Positions 15,084 to 22,929 of a stretch of 64,000 bases of DNA are shown here, one piece after another. Source of the stretch: Microbacterium maritypicum (lineage in GTDB: Bacteria; Actinomycetota; Actinomycetes; Actinomycetales; Microbacteriaceae); the NCBI RefSeq assembly GCF_041529975.1, contig NZ_CP168030.1:1240001-1304000 (forward strand), given 5' to 3'. Within the stretch, counting starts at the first letter, position 1. Each line of letters opens with the position of its first letter. The translations under genes were made by a program, and so were the position numbers. The notes under the pieces are model-generated. The model was given only the letters and a program-made list of their open reading frames with translations, was not told where the DNA came from and searched no databases.

Positions 15084-15908
15084 ATGCACACTGATCCGCA
15101 GCGCGCGGAGGCCGGAGCCCTGCTCCCGGCCTCCGCGTCGTGGTCGATCCGTCTCGACGACGTCTCGGTCACCTATCCCAACGGCACCCGCGCCCTCCGC
15201 GGTGTGTCCCTCGACATCGCCGCCGGCGAGATGGTCTCGGTGGTCGGCCTCTCCGGCTCGGGCAAGTCCACGCTGATCCGCACGATCAACGGTCTCGTGC
15301 CGGTGACGAGCGGCACGGTCACCGTCGGCCCGCATGCGGTCACCGGCATGCGCGGACGACGCCTGCGTGAGACCCGAGGGCACATCGGAATGATCTTCCA
15401 GGGGTTCAACCTCGCCGATCGGGCCAGCGTCTACCGCAACGTACTCGTCGGCAGGTTCGCCCACACCCCTACCTGGCGGACGGTGCTCGGCCTGAGCACG
15501 CCGCAGGATCGCGAGCTCGCCCTGCGCGCACTCGACTCGGTCGGCATGCTCGAGAAGGTCTGGAACCGTGCCGGCCAGCTCTCCGGCGGCCAGAAGCAGC
15601 GCGTCGCGATCGCCCGGGCTCTGACGCAGCAGCCGAGCGTCATGCTCGCCGACGAGCCGGTCGCCAGCCTCGACCCGCCCACCGCGCACGCGGTCATGCA
15701 CGACCTGCGCCGCGTCAACGTCGAGGAGCACCTCACCGTGCTCGTCAACATCCACCTGATGGACCTGGCTCGTCAGTACACGACGCGCATGATCGGCCTG
15801 CGGGCCGGTGAGGTCGTCTACGACGGGCCGGCAGCGGATGCCGCAGACCACGACTTCGAGCAGATCTACGGCCGTCCGATCCAGCCGAGGGACGTGCTCG
15901 GCGCATGA
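15084..15908 (+). CDS. phnC: Phosphonate-type ABC transporter ATPase
   Basis: 274 residues. Walker [11 protein letters not shown] loop MIFQGFNL, signature LSGGQKQR, Walker B SVMLADEP, and H loop NIHLMD are all intact, so it is a working ATPase. [20 protein letters not shown] between Q loop and signature is the family-specific insertion seen in PhnC. It overlaps phnE at 15905 by 4 bases (ATGA). Confidence 0.9.
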   Translation: MHTDPQRAEAGALLPASASWSIRLDDVSVTYPNGTRALRGVSLDIAAGEMVSVVGLSGSGKSTLIRTINGLVPVTSGTVTVGPHAVTGMRGRRLRETRGHIGMIFQGFNLADRASVYRNVLVGRFAHTPTWRTVLGLSTPQDRELALRALDSVGMLEKVWNRAGQLSGGQKQRVAIARALTQQPSVMLADEPVASLDPPTAHAVMHDLRRVNVEEHLTVLVNIHLMDLARQYTTRMIGLRAGEVVYDGPAADAADHDFEQIYGRPIQPRDVLGA

Positions 15909-16714
15909 CCACCGAAGCCCGCCCCCTCGTCGTGCCACCCAAGCCCACGTCGAGGCTGCGCACCAGCCTCGTCGTCCTGGCGTTCGCCGCGTTCACCGTC
16001 GCCACCTGCATCCCGGCGATCGGCGGCATTGAGCTGGACTTCGGTGCGCTCATCCGCAACTGGGACAACGGGTCCGCGCTGCTCGTGCAGTTCCTGCAGC
16101 CGGACTTCTCGTTCCTGCCGCGCACGTTCGGGCCCATGCTCGAGACGCTCCAGATGGCCGTGGTCGGCGCGGCGGTGGCCGCGGTGATCTCCGTGCCGCT
16201 GACGCTGTGGGCCGCTGCCCCGACCAACCCGAACAGTCCGACCCGCATCGCGGTGCGGACCGTCATCAACGTCATCCGCTCCGTCCCCGACCTCGTGTAC
16301 GCGACCGTCCTGGTCGCGATGGTCGGCGTCGGCGCACTGCCCGGCCTGCTCACCCTGCTCCTGTTCGACATCGGCATCATCGTCAAGCTCGTGTCGGAGG
16401 CGATCGACTCCACAGATCTGCCGGTCATCGAGGCCGGACGCGCCACCGGCGGCGGCCAGACGCAGATCAACCGCAGCGTCGTGCTGCCGCAGACCTGGCC
16501 GCTCTTCGCGAACCAGTGGCTGTACACGCTCGAGCTCAACGTGCGCATCTCGGCGATCCTCGGCATCGTCGGCGCGGGCGGCATCGGCCGACTCCTCGAC
16601 GAGCGGCGGGCGTTCTACGCCTACGACGACGTCGCGGTGATCGTGCTCGAGATCCTCGTCGTCGTGGTGCTGATCGAAGTGTTCTCGAATTTCCTGCGGA
16701 GGCGATTGGTATGA
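15905..16714 (+). CDS. phnE: Phosphonate-type ABC transporter permease (first)
   Basis: 269 residues with about six membrane helices and a PhnE-type coupling loop ([22 protein letters not shown], within 16428..16494) followed by [18 protein letters not shown], the conserved GAGGIG motif. The N-terminus [20 protein letters not shown] is cytoplasmic. It overlaps both neighbours by 4 bases, so the operon is translated in a coupled manner. Confidence 0.9.
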   Translation: MTTEARPLVVPPKPTSRLRTSLVVLAFAAFTVATCIPAIGGIELDFGALIRNWDNGSALLVQFLQPDFSFLPRTFGPMLETLQMAVVGAAVAAVISVPLTLWAAAPTNPNSPTRIAVRTVINVIRSVPDLVYATVLVAMVGVGALPGLLTLLLFDIGIIVKLVSEAIDSTDLPVIEAGRATGGGQTQINRSVVLPQTWPLFANQWLYTLELNVRISAILGIVGAGGIGRLLDERRAFYAYDDVAVIVLEILVVVVLIEVFSNFLRRRLV

Positions 16715-17583
16715 CGCTCTCGACCACCGCACGGGGCATCGGGCTCGAGCTGCCCCGGCATCCGTCCCGTCTCGTCCCGACCGTCGTCGCCGTCATCGTC
16801 GGTGTCGTGGTCCTGGCCGCGGCGGCGGGGCTGCCGATCCCGTGGAGCGACCTCGGATCGCTGCCCGGACAGATCGCGCACTACCTGACGCTCATGTTCG
16901 CCGACCCCAACTGGGAGAAGCTGCCGCAGGCGCTGTTCGAGACGTGGCGGTCGATCTCGATGGCCTGGATCGGCGCGATCGGCTGCGTGATCGTGTCGAT
17001 CCCGCTCGGCATGCTCGCCGCGAACAACGTCGGACCCGTCTGGGTGCGTCTGCCGCTGCGCGGACTGTTCGCCGTGATCCGCGCCGTGCCCGAAGTCATC
17101 ATCGCCCTGCTGCTGCTCACCGTCACCGGGCTCACGCCGTTCACGGGTGCGCTGGCGCTGGCGATCGCCGGAATCGGCACGCAGGCCAAGTGGGTCTACG
17201 AGACGGTCGAGTCGGTGCAGGAGGGCGCATCCGAGGCCGTCAAGGCTGCCGGGGGCAACACGGCGCAGGTGACGCGGTGGGCGCTCTGGCCCGCGGCGGC
17301 CCCGACGCTGCTGTCGTTCGCGCTCTACCGTTTCGAGATCAACATCCGCACCTCGGCGGTGCTCGGACTCGTCGGCGCGGGGGGAATCGGCAGCATGCTC
17401 GCGAACTACACGAACTTCCGCGAGTGGGATACGGTCGGGATGCTGCTGATCGTGGTCGTCATCGCGACGATGCTGATGGATGCGGTCTCCGGTGCGATCC
17501 GCCGCCGGATCATGCGCGGCCCGCGGGTCAAGGCGATCGTGGAACCGAAGAAGGAGCGCGCCGATGTGGCAGGGACCCGCTGA
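16711..17583 (+). CDS. phnE: Phosphonate-type ABC transporter permease (second)
   Basis: 290 residues, a paralogue of the preceding gene with the same GLVGAGGIGSML motif and coupling loop (VKAAGGNTAQVTRWALWP). Two different PhnE subunits imply a heterodimeric channel, a normal variant of this transporter type. A 40-residue basic C-terminal tail overlaps the start of the regulator gene by 20 bases. Confidence 0.9.
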   Translation: MTLSTTARGIGLELPRHPSRLVPTVVAVIVGVVVLAAAAGLPIPWSDLGSLPGQIAHYLTLMFADPNWEKLPQALFETWRSISMAWIGAIGCVIVSIPLGMLAANNVGPVWVRLPLRGLFAVIRAVPEVIIALLLLTVTGLTPFTGALALAIAGIGTQAKWVYETVESVQEGASEAVKAAGGNTAQVTRWALWPAAAPTLLSFALYRFEINIRTSAVLGLVGAGGIGSMLANYTNFREWDTVGMLLIVVVIATMLMDAVSGAIRRRIMRGPRVKAIVEPKKERADVAGTR

Positions 17584-18424
17584 GACGCCGCCGACGGCGC
17601 GCATCGCGATGCTGGCTCCGTCGATGCAGCCGAGCGAGCGTCGTGTGGCCGAAGCGATCGCCGCCGATGTCGACATCTCGATCGAGCGCACGGCGCAGGA
17701 GATCGCGGATGCCGTCGAGGTCGGTCGCACCACCGTGGTGCGCACTGCCCAGACCCTCGGCTACGACGGTTACCCGCAGCTGCGGGTGGCGCTCGCGCGC
17801 GAGCGGGCGAGTTCGGCGCCATCGCAGGATGCCGCGGCCGATGCCACGATGCTCGGGGCGCTTCGTGGTGCGGTCGACCGCTTCGCGTCCCGCCTGGCGC
17901 ACACCGTCTCCGCGGTCACCGAGGAGACCCTGGCGGCCTTCGTTGGCGAGCTCGACGGTGCGACGCGGCTGCTCGTCGCGGCCAACGGTCTCTCTGCGCC
18001 GGTCGGCGCCGATCTCTCGATGCGCCTGACCTCGGCCGGTCGACCCGCCGAGTACGTGGCGGACACCCTCGGCCAGCAGATCACCGCGTCGCAGCTCGGC
18101 GCCGGCTCGGCCTGCCTGGTCGTGTCCGGGTCGGGGGTGAATCGCGCATCGATCGACGTGATGACGGCCGCCCGGGCGAGCGGCGCCCGGGTGCTCGCGA
18201 TCACGTCGTTCCCGCGCTCACCGGTCGCCGAGATGGCCGATGTGGCTCTGGTCGTCGCCCCGATCAACGACTCGTTCCGCGACGAGCTCCTCTACACCTC
18301 GCGCGCCGCGCTGATGCTCGTCACCGAGTCGGTCGTGGGTCTGCTGGTGAGCAGACGAGGGGCGAGCGCCACCGCGGCCCAGATGGCGACGTTCTCCGTG
18401 CTCGGCCACTCGCTGTCGGAGTGA
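17564..18424 (+). CDS. RpiR/MurR-type HTH-SIS regulator
   Basis: 286 residues. Residues 20-80 are an RpiR-type HTH (ERRVAEAIAADVDISIERTA, then VGRTTVVRTAQTLGYDGYPQ), and residues 130-270 a SIS sugar-isomerase domain (ATRLLVAANGLSAP, AGSACLVVSGSGVN, GARVLAITSFPRSP). Such regulators respond to phosphosugars bound by the SIS domain. Being the last gene of the HAD-phn operon, it probably controls that operon through the tandem dyads at 13286..13331 (inference). It starts in a GGAGCGCGCCG context inside the end of phnE and ends back-to-back with the convergent gene at 18425. Confidence 0.85.
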   Translation: MWQGPAETPPTARIAMLAPSMQPSERRVAEAIAADVDISIERTAQEIADAVEVGRTTVVRTAQTLGYDGYPQLRVALARERASSAPSQDAAADATMLGALRGAVDRFASRLAHTVSAVTEETLAAFVGELDGATRLLVAANGLSAPVGADLSMRLTSAGRPAEYVADTLGQQITASQLGAGSACLVVSGSGVNRASIDVMTAARASGARVLAITSFPRSPVAEMADVALVVAPINDSFRDELLYTSRAALMLVTESVVGLLVSRRGASATAAQMATFSVLGHSLSE

Positions 18425-19015
18425 TCACCATCCGAGGAGGGCGAGTGCGCCGGTTGCCGCGGCCGCGATGAGGCTCGTCCACAAGACGATCGCGACGACC
18501 TGCCACAGGATCACCCATCGCTTGCTCACCCCGGACGCGACGAAGAACGCCGCCGTCAGCATCGTGGGCAGGGCGAGCGGAGCCAGGATGCTCGCCCCCG
18601 GAACGCCGAAGCGCACCAGCCAGCGACCGAGCTTGGCCCGTCCCTTCGTCTTCCGCGACGGCTTCTCCGGATCCGCGTCGCTCGGCGACGTTCCGCCGGG
18701 AGCCGGCGCCGTGCCAGATCCGCCGACGAGGGAGGGCTCGAGGCGCATCGCCTCGGTGCGGGCTGCTTTCCGCGACACGACGCCCTCTCTCATGCGTGCA
18801 CCGAGGAAGACCACTCCGATGACGCACAGGATGTTCCCCGCCGCCCCCGCGACGGCGGCGACGATCGGGTTGATCCCTGCGAGGATGCCGAGGCCGGCGG
18901 CGCCTTCACCCTCGATGTAGGGGATCGCACCCGCCAGCATGACGAGAAGCGGCTGCAGGAACTCCGGCAGCTGGTCGATGGCACTCTGCAGCCACTCGTA
19001 CGGGTTGTCCACCAT
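18425..19015 (-). CDS. Small multidrug export-type membrane protein
   Basis: 196 residues. An N-terminal amphipathic part (MVDNPYEWLQSAIDQLPEFL) and four to five membrane helices including AGAIPYIEGEGAAGLGILAG and VPGASILAPLALPTMLTAAF match the small multi-drug export (DUF2585/YqgA-like) family. A 40-residue hydrophilic Ser/Pro/Lys-rich loop separates two hydrophobic halves. Real transport has not been shown for most members. It is divergent from a MerR regulator and has its own MerR-type promoter (19072..19102), so a drug or toxic compound is the likely inducer. Confidence 0.75.
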   Translation of the reverse strand: MVDNPYEWLQSAIDQLPEFLQPLLVMLAGAIPYIEGEGAAGLGILAGINPIVAAVAGAAGNILCVIGVVFLGARMREGVVSRKAARTEAMRLEPSLVGGSGTAPAPGGTSPSDADPEKPSRKTKGRAKLGRWLVRFGVPGASILAPLALPTMLTAAFFVASGVSKRWVILWQVVAIVLWTSLIAAAATGALALLGW

Positions 19016-19071
19016 GGCGGTGTCTCTTTCTCTTCAGGCGCGGCCGGAAGCCGGCGCGGGGCATGGGAAGA

Positions 19072-19102
19072 AGTACAGACCCTGTTCCCCGCACAGGGTC
19101 AA
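19072..19102 (-). promoter_or_regulatory. MerR-type promoter of the small export protein
   Basis: On the minus strand TTGACC (19097..19102) and TGTACT (19072..19077) are separated by exactly 19 bases that contain CTGT...ACAGGGTC. The full dyad GACCCTGT-N7-ACAGGGTC covers 19078..19100. A 19-bp spacer is the hallmark of MerR-activated promoters. Confidence 0.8.
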
Positions 19103-19129
19103 GCGACCTCGGCAGATCGACGTCGGGTC

Positions 19130-19160
19130 TTGACCCTGTTCCGAGAACAGGGTCTTGAAT
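19130..19160 (+). promoter_or_regulatory. MerR-type promoter of the merR-GPP34 operon
   Basis: TTGACC (19130..19135), 19-base spacer, TTGAAT (19155..19160). The spacer region holds a perfect dyad, GACCCTGTTC-CGA-GAACAGGGTC (19132..19154). It has the same design as the divergent promoter 40 bp away. Confidence 0.85.
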
Positions 19161-19217
19161 GGTGCTGAGCGCCACGACCGAGACCCCGGCCCTGCGTGCC
19201 GACAGAAGGATGGACGG

Positions 19218-20024
19218 ATGCCCTGGAGTACGAGTGAACTCGCCGAGCTCGCGGGGACGACCGTGAACACGGTGCGTCATTACCACCGCTCCGGCCTGCT
19301 CGAGGAACCGGAGCGGATGTCGAACGGCTACAAGCAGTACCGCGCTCGGCATCTTGTCCGGCTGCTGCAGATCCGGCGGCTTCGCGACCTCGGCGTCCCG
19401 TTGGCCCAGATCGAGTCCGTCGGCTCTGCGGGGGACACCACGAAAGAGGCGCTGCTCGCGATTGATGCCGACCTCGCCGCGAGCATCGAGCGGCTGCAGC
19501 GGGCACGGGCCGAGATCCGCGCCATCGTCGACGGAGCATCGACGACCGACCTGCCTGCCGGGTTCGAGGACGTCGCGGGGAGACTGTCGACCACCGAGCG
19601 GTCGCTCATGCTCGTCTACGAGCAGCTGTACGACACGGAGGCGATGGCGGATCTGCGCACGATGGTCGAGACGGAATCCGACGACGGCAGTGCAGAGTTC
19701 GAAGCGCTCACGGTGGAGGCGGATGACCAGACGCGTCAGCGCGTGGCAGAGATGTTCGCGCCGGTGATCGCGCAGCACCTCACCGACTACCCATGGCTCA
19801 GCGAGCCGACCGAGCATCTGTCGAAGGGGCCGCGCGTCACGGCGCAGGCTTTCCTGGAGACCGTCGGTGGGCTGTACAACGAGGCACAACTCGACGTGCT
19901 CGGCCGAGCATCCGGGCTCGCCAGGGAGCAGGCGTTCGGGTCGAACGCCGCACCGAGCGACGACGCTGCAGCCGACGACGCTGCACCCGAAGATGCCGCA
20001 CCCGAAGAAGGAGAGAGACGATGA
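19218..20024 (+). CDS. MerR-family transcriptional regulator
   Basis: 268 residues. Residues 1-70 are a MerR winged HTH (MPWSTSELAELAGTTVNTVR, HYHRSGLLEEPERMSNGYKQ, then YRARHLVRLLQIRRLRDLG). The C-terminal part is helical with an Asp/Ala-rich tail (APSDDAAADDAAPED) and no cysteine pair, so it is an organic-ligand rather than metal sensor. The start at 19218 is preceded by AGAAGGA at 7 bases; longer forms would include the promoter. It overlaps the GPP34 gene by ATGA and very likely controls both sides of the divergent region. Confidence 0.85.
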   Translation: MPWSTSELAELAGTTVNTVRHYHRSGLLEEPERMSNGYKQYRARHLVRLLQIRRLRDLGVPLAQIESVGSAGDTTKEALLAIDADLAASIERLQRARAEIRAIVDGASTTDLPAGFEDVAGRLSTTERSLMLVYEQLYDTEAMADLRTMVETESDDGSAEFEALTVEADDQTRQRVAEMFAPVIAQHLTDYPWLSEPTEHLSKGPRVTAQAFLETVGGLYNEAQLDVLGRASGLAREQAFGSNAAPSDDAAADDAAPEDAAPEEGERR

Positions 20025-20740
20025 CGGACCAGCCCGACGCCCGCTCCACGAACGATTCGCCCGACCCGCACCTCGGCGAGCCCCTGCTCGTCGAAGACGT
20101 GCTGCTTCTGCTCTTCCAGCCCGATTCGGGCTCGATCGCCGGGGAGAACATCCTCTTCTACGTGCTCGGCGGCGCTGCTCTGGGCGACCTGGCGCTTCAG
20201 GAGCGGATCGAGGTGCGCAACGAGGGAGCGCTCACGAGCCGCATCCACGCGCTCGACGCTCACGCCGCGCCCGACGAGCTGCTCGTGCCCGGGCTCGAGT
20301 ACATCGAACGGAAGCCGCGCGATGCGCAGACGGTGCTCGCGGCGAGCGGTCCGAACCTCCGTGCACCGGTGCTCGACCGCCTCGTGGAGCGCGGCGATCT
20401 CACCAGGGAACACGGCAGATCGCTCGGAATCTTCCCGACGACGAAGCTCGCCCTGGGAAGCGACCGACGTGCCGTGTTGATCGAGCGGGTGCGCTCCGTG
20501 CTGACCGACGGCGAGACACCCGACATCCGCACCGCCGCGAGCATCGCCCTCCTGTCCGCGAGCGGAACCCTGCCGCAGTTCCACAGAGAGATCCCGTGGA
20601 GCGGCGACGTCTACACGCGCGCCAAGGCGATGGAGCGCGGCGACTGGGGTGCCGCGGCCGCGGCTGAGGCCGTGGCCCGCACGATGAGCGCGGTGCTCAC
20701 GAACGCGCTCATCGCGGCCCTCGCCCTCCCCAAGAACTGA
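20021..20740 (+). CDS. GPP34 (Golgi phosphoprotein 3-like) domain protein
   Basis: 239 residues. EDVLLLLFQPDSGSIAGENI, then GGAALGDLALQERIEV and RTMSAVLTNALIAALAL are typical of GOLPH3/GPP34. In eukaryotes this domain binds phosphatidylinositol-4-phosphate; in actinobacteria its role is not established, and it may bind acidic lipids at the membrane. No membrane segment or signal peptide. It is the second gene of a MerR-controlled operon and may help respond to membrane-active compounds. Confidence 0.8.
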   Translation: MTDQPDARSTNDSPDPHLGEPLLVEDVLLLLFQPDSGSIAGENILFYVLGGAALGDLALQERIEVRNEGALTSRIHALDAHAAPDELLVPGLEYIERKPRDAQTVLAASGPNLRAPVLDRLVERGDLTREHGRSLGIFPTTKLALGSDRRAVLIERVRSVLTDGETPDIRTAASIALLSASGTLPQFHREIPWSGDVYTRAKAMERGDWGAAAAAEAVARTMSAVLTNALIAALALPKN

Positions 20741-20898
20741 CAGGGCACACCGGCTCGCGCGGGAGCTGAAAGCGCTCTTCAATCCATCCGGCCGTCGGCG
20801 CTGGTGCCCGGCCCCGGCATGCGCGTCACGCGGCCGGGTGCGCGCTCATCGTGCGGCCGCGGGTCACACGCCGCCGCGCGGTGTGTAGATTGCAGGAC

Positions 20899-21357
20899 GT
20901 GGACCTCTCCGACATCCTCGCCGCCCTCGGTCTCGTCCTTCTCGCGCTCGGAGGCGGAACGTTCTGGTCGTTCTCGACGGGGGTGATGCCGGGGCTGGGG
21001 CGTACCGACGACGAGACCTTCGTCTCGTCGATGAGGTCGATCAACCGCGCTGTCGTGAACCCGCTGTTCCTGCTGCCGATCTTCCTGCCGCCGGTCCCGC
21101 TCGTGTGGGCGGGGCTCCTCGATCTGGATGACCCGCGCGGATGGATGCTGGTCGCGTCGGGCGTCGTCTTCTTCGTCGGGGTCATCGTCGTCACAGGTGC
21201 AGGCAACGTCCCGTTGAACAATGCCCTGGACGGCTCGACGTCATCGTCGACGGCTGCGCGCGCGGCGTTCGAACGGCGCTGGAACGCGCTGAACGGCGTG
21301 CGCTCGCTCTCGTCGGTCGCAGCGATCGTGCTCGCGGTACTGGCACTCGTGGTCTGA
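20899..21357 (+). CDS. Four-helix membrane protein of the DUF1772 type
   Basis: 152 residues. GGGTFWSFSTGVMPGLGRTDDE at 20959..21024, then SSMRSINRAVVNPLF and NVPLNNALD match DUF1772/anthrone oxygenase-like proteins, which have four membrane helices. Members are mostly uncharacterised. The GTG at 20899 follows TAGATT by exactly 7 bases (leaderless). It stands alone between the MerR operon and the lipoprotein gene. Confidence 0.75.
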   Translation: MDLSDILAALGLVLLALGGGTFWSFSTGVMPGLGRTDDETFVSSMRSINRAVVNPLFLLPIFLPPVPLVWAGLLDLDDPRGWMLVASGVVFFVGVIVVTGAGNVPLNNALDGSTSSSTAARAAFERRWNALNGVRSLSSVAAIVLAVLALVV

Positions 21358-21405
21358 GCGCGAGGATGCGGAGTCGCGGCGTCGCGCTCCAATAGGCTTC
21401 GGGGC

Positions 21406-22212
21406 ATGACGACTTTTCGCCGCGCCGCCGTTGTGAGCGTGTCCCTCGCCGCCATCACCTTCCTCGCCGCAGCGTGCGCGCCGTCCGCTGATGTGCAGGA
21501 GAAGCCGACCACGGATCCCGCCGGGGCCGGCTGCGACGTGGACGAGTCCGCTCTCGGCGCTGCCGCGGCATCCGAGGTCGTCACAGACGAGCGGGGAGGC
21601 TACTGCCATCTCGAGGTCGATCTCGCTCAGGTGGAATTCACGCCCCTCGAGGATGTCCGCGCCGGCACCTGGGCATCTGAGACCGGCATCACATGGAGCG
21701 ACGAGGCACCCGCTCTCGACGCGGAGGCCATCGAGATGTCGCAGCGGATGAGCGCGGAGTGGGTCGTCGGCGACTTCCTGGACGGACCGGCGATCGAGCT
21801 GTCGGCCGACGATTACTCCGCATGGATCGAGAGCACTGACCTCATCGGCGAGGACTGGCGTGCGGGCTATCTGTCCGAGTGGAACGACAACGGCTCGACC
21901 GGCGGGCTGACGGTGACCCCGTTCACGACGCCCCTCGTGCGGGACGACGCCGCGCGGGTCTCGCAGATCGCGCTCTCCCCGTCGTCGACGAGCATCCTCG
22001 ATGTCGAGGGGCGCACGTTCGTGGAGACCTGCTACGACGTCACCGCCGTCTATCACGGTGAGGGCGAGGCGGCTTTCGACTTCTCGGGCAAGGCGTGCTC
22101 CACCTTCCCGCACGACGGCACCACGATCAACCGCGTTCTCGAAGGCACGCACGGGGGCTTCACCGTGACCGACGAGTCCGGAACCGTCATCGCCGAAGAG
22201 CAGGACAGCTGA
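21406..22212 (+). CDS. Lipoprotein of unknown function
   Basis: 268 residues. The signal MTTFRRAAVVSVSLAAITFL runs into the lipobox AAAC, so it is a membrane-tethered surface protein. The mature part has a Cys pair near the N-terminus and a second pair (ETCYD, KACST) and is otherwise acidic and beta-rich. No family was recognised. Its ATG is 7 bases after TAGGCT. Confidence 0.75.
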   Translation: MTTFRRAAVVSVSLAAITFLAAACAPSADVQEKPTTDPAGAGCDVDESALGAAAASEVVTDERGGYCHLEVDLAQVEFTPLEDVRAGTWASETGITWSDEAPALDAEAIEMSQRMSAEWVVGDFLDGPAIELSADDYSAWIESTDLIGEDWRAGYLSEWNDNGSTGGLTVTPFTTPLVRDDAARVSQIALSPSSTSILDVEGRTFVETCYDVTAVYHGEGEAAFDFSGKACSTFPHDGTTINRVLEGTHGGFTVTDESGTVIAEEQDS

Positions 22213-22227
22213 GCCGGAGCGACCTCA

Positions 22228-22506
22228 GTGTCGCTCCCACGGGAAGCGACCGCGCACGTGGAACGGATCCTCGAACGACTCCCCGCCCGAGAGCGCCAGT
22301 TCCTCCAGGTGATGTCAGAGCTGCCTGCCCCGGAGCGCACAGCCACCCGCATCGCCGGGGCGATGGGGTTCTCGAAAGTGACCGAGGTGGGCCCCACCGC
22401 CCAACGCCTGGACACCGTGCGCGGCGTCATCGACAGGGGCAAGCCATACAGCTTCCGGCACCGCGCCGTCGAGGCCTATCTGACCAGCGAGTGGCCGAGG
22501 GTCTGA
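22228..22506 (+). pseudogene. C-terminal winged-helix fragment of an AAA ATPase
   Basis: 92 codons from a GTG. RQFLQVMSELPAPERTATRI, then AGAMGFSKVTEVGPTAQRLD and YSFRHRAVEAYLTSEWPRV closely resemble the C-terminal DNA-binding tail of actinobacterial Orc1-like AAA ATPases. The ATPase core is absent. It may be a remnant of a deleted gene, or a reused small DNA-binding protein with start at 22228. Confidence 0.5.
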
Positions 22507-22520
22507 GCGACGGACAGATC

Positions 22521-22886
22521 TCAGTCGAATTCGTGCAAGTCTGAGGTCATGTCGCCGCCGGCGTCTCCGGTGTTCACCGTGCCCTTCGGCTCGAACAGGA
22601 TCGCGTGCACCTCGTCGGTCGCCTTCGGGCAGTGCTCGACTCCGCGCGGCACGACGAACACGTCATTCGGGTTCAGTACGACATCGCGGTCGCGGAGCTG
22701 GATCGTCAGCTGACCGCTGACGACCATGAACAGCTCATCGGTGTCGGGGTGGGTGTGCCAGACGAACTCGCCCTGCAGCTTGACCACCTTGACGTCGTAG
22801 TCGTTGATGCTGGTGAGCCGATGCGGCTGCCAGTGCTCGTCGATCGTGGAGAGGGCTTCGAGCACGTTGCGAACATCGTCTGCCAT
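22521..22886 (-). CDS. Cupin-domain protein
   Basis: 121 residues. A single cupin_2 barrel with motif 1 WHTHPDTDELFMVVSG (His, His, Glu ligands) and motif 2 PRGVEHCP (His). The metal site looks complete, so it probably binds Fe, Mn or Zn; no substrate can be given. ATG at 22886 follows TACGCT by 7 bases. It is convergent with the fragment at 22228..22506. Confidence 0.85.
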   Translation of the reverse strand: MADDVRNVLEALSTIDEHWQPHRLTSINDYDVKVVKLQGEFVWHTHPDTDELFMVVSGQLTIQLRDRDVVLNPNDVFVVPRGVEHCPKATDEVHAILFEPKGTVNTGDAGGDMTSDLHEFD

Positions 22887-22929
22887 ACATCTCAGCGTAG
22901 TCGCGGCGTCATCGTCGGGGTCTGTCGAG

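Noticed and set aside
14034..15938. A 634-codon open frame on the minus strand opposite phnD and phnC
   Set aside because: It is the mirror of two real genes in GC-rich DNA; composition is His/Arg/Gly-rich and no domain fits.
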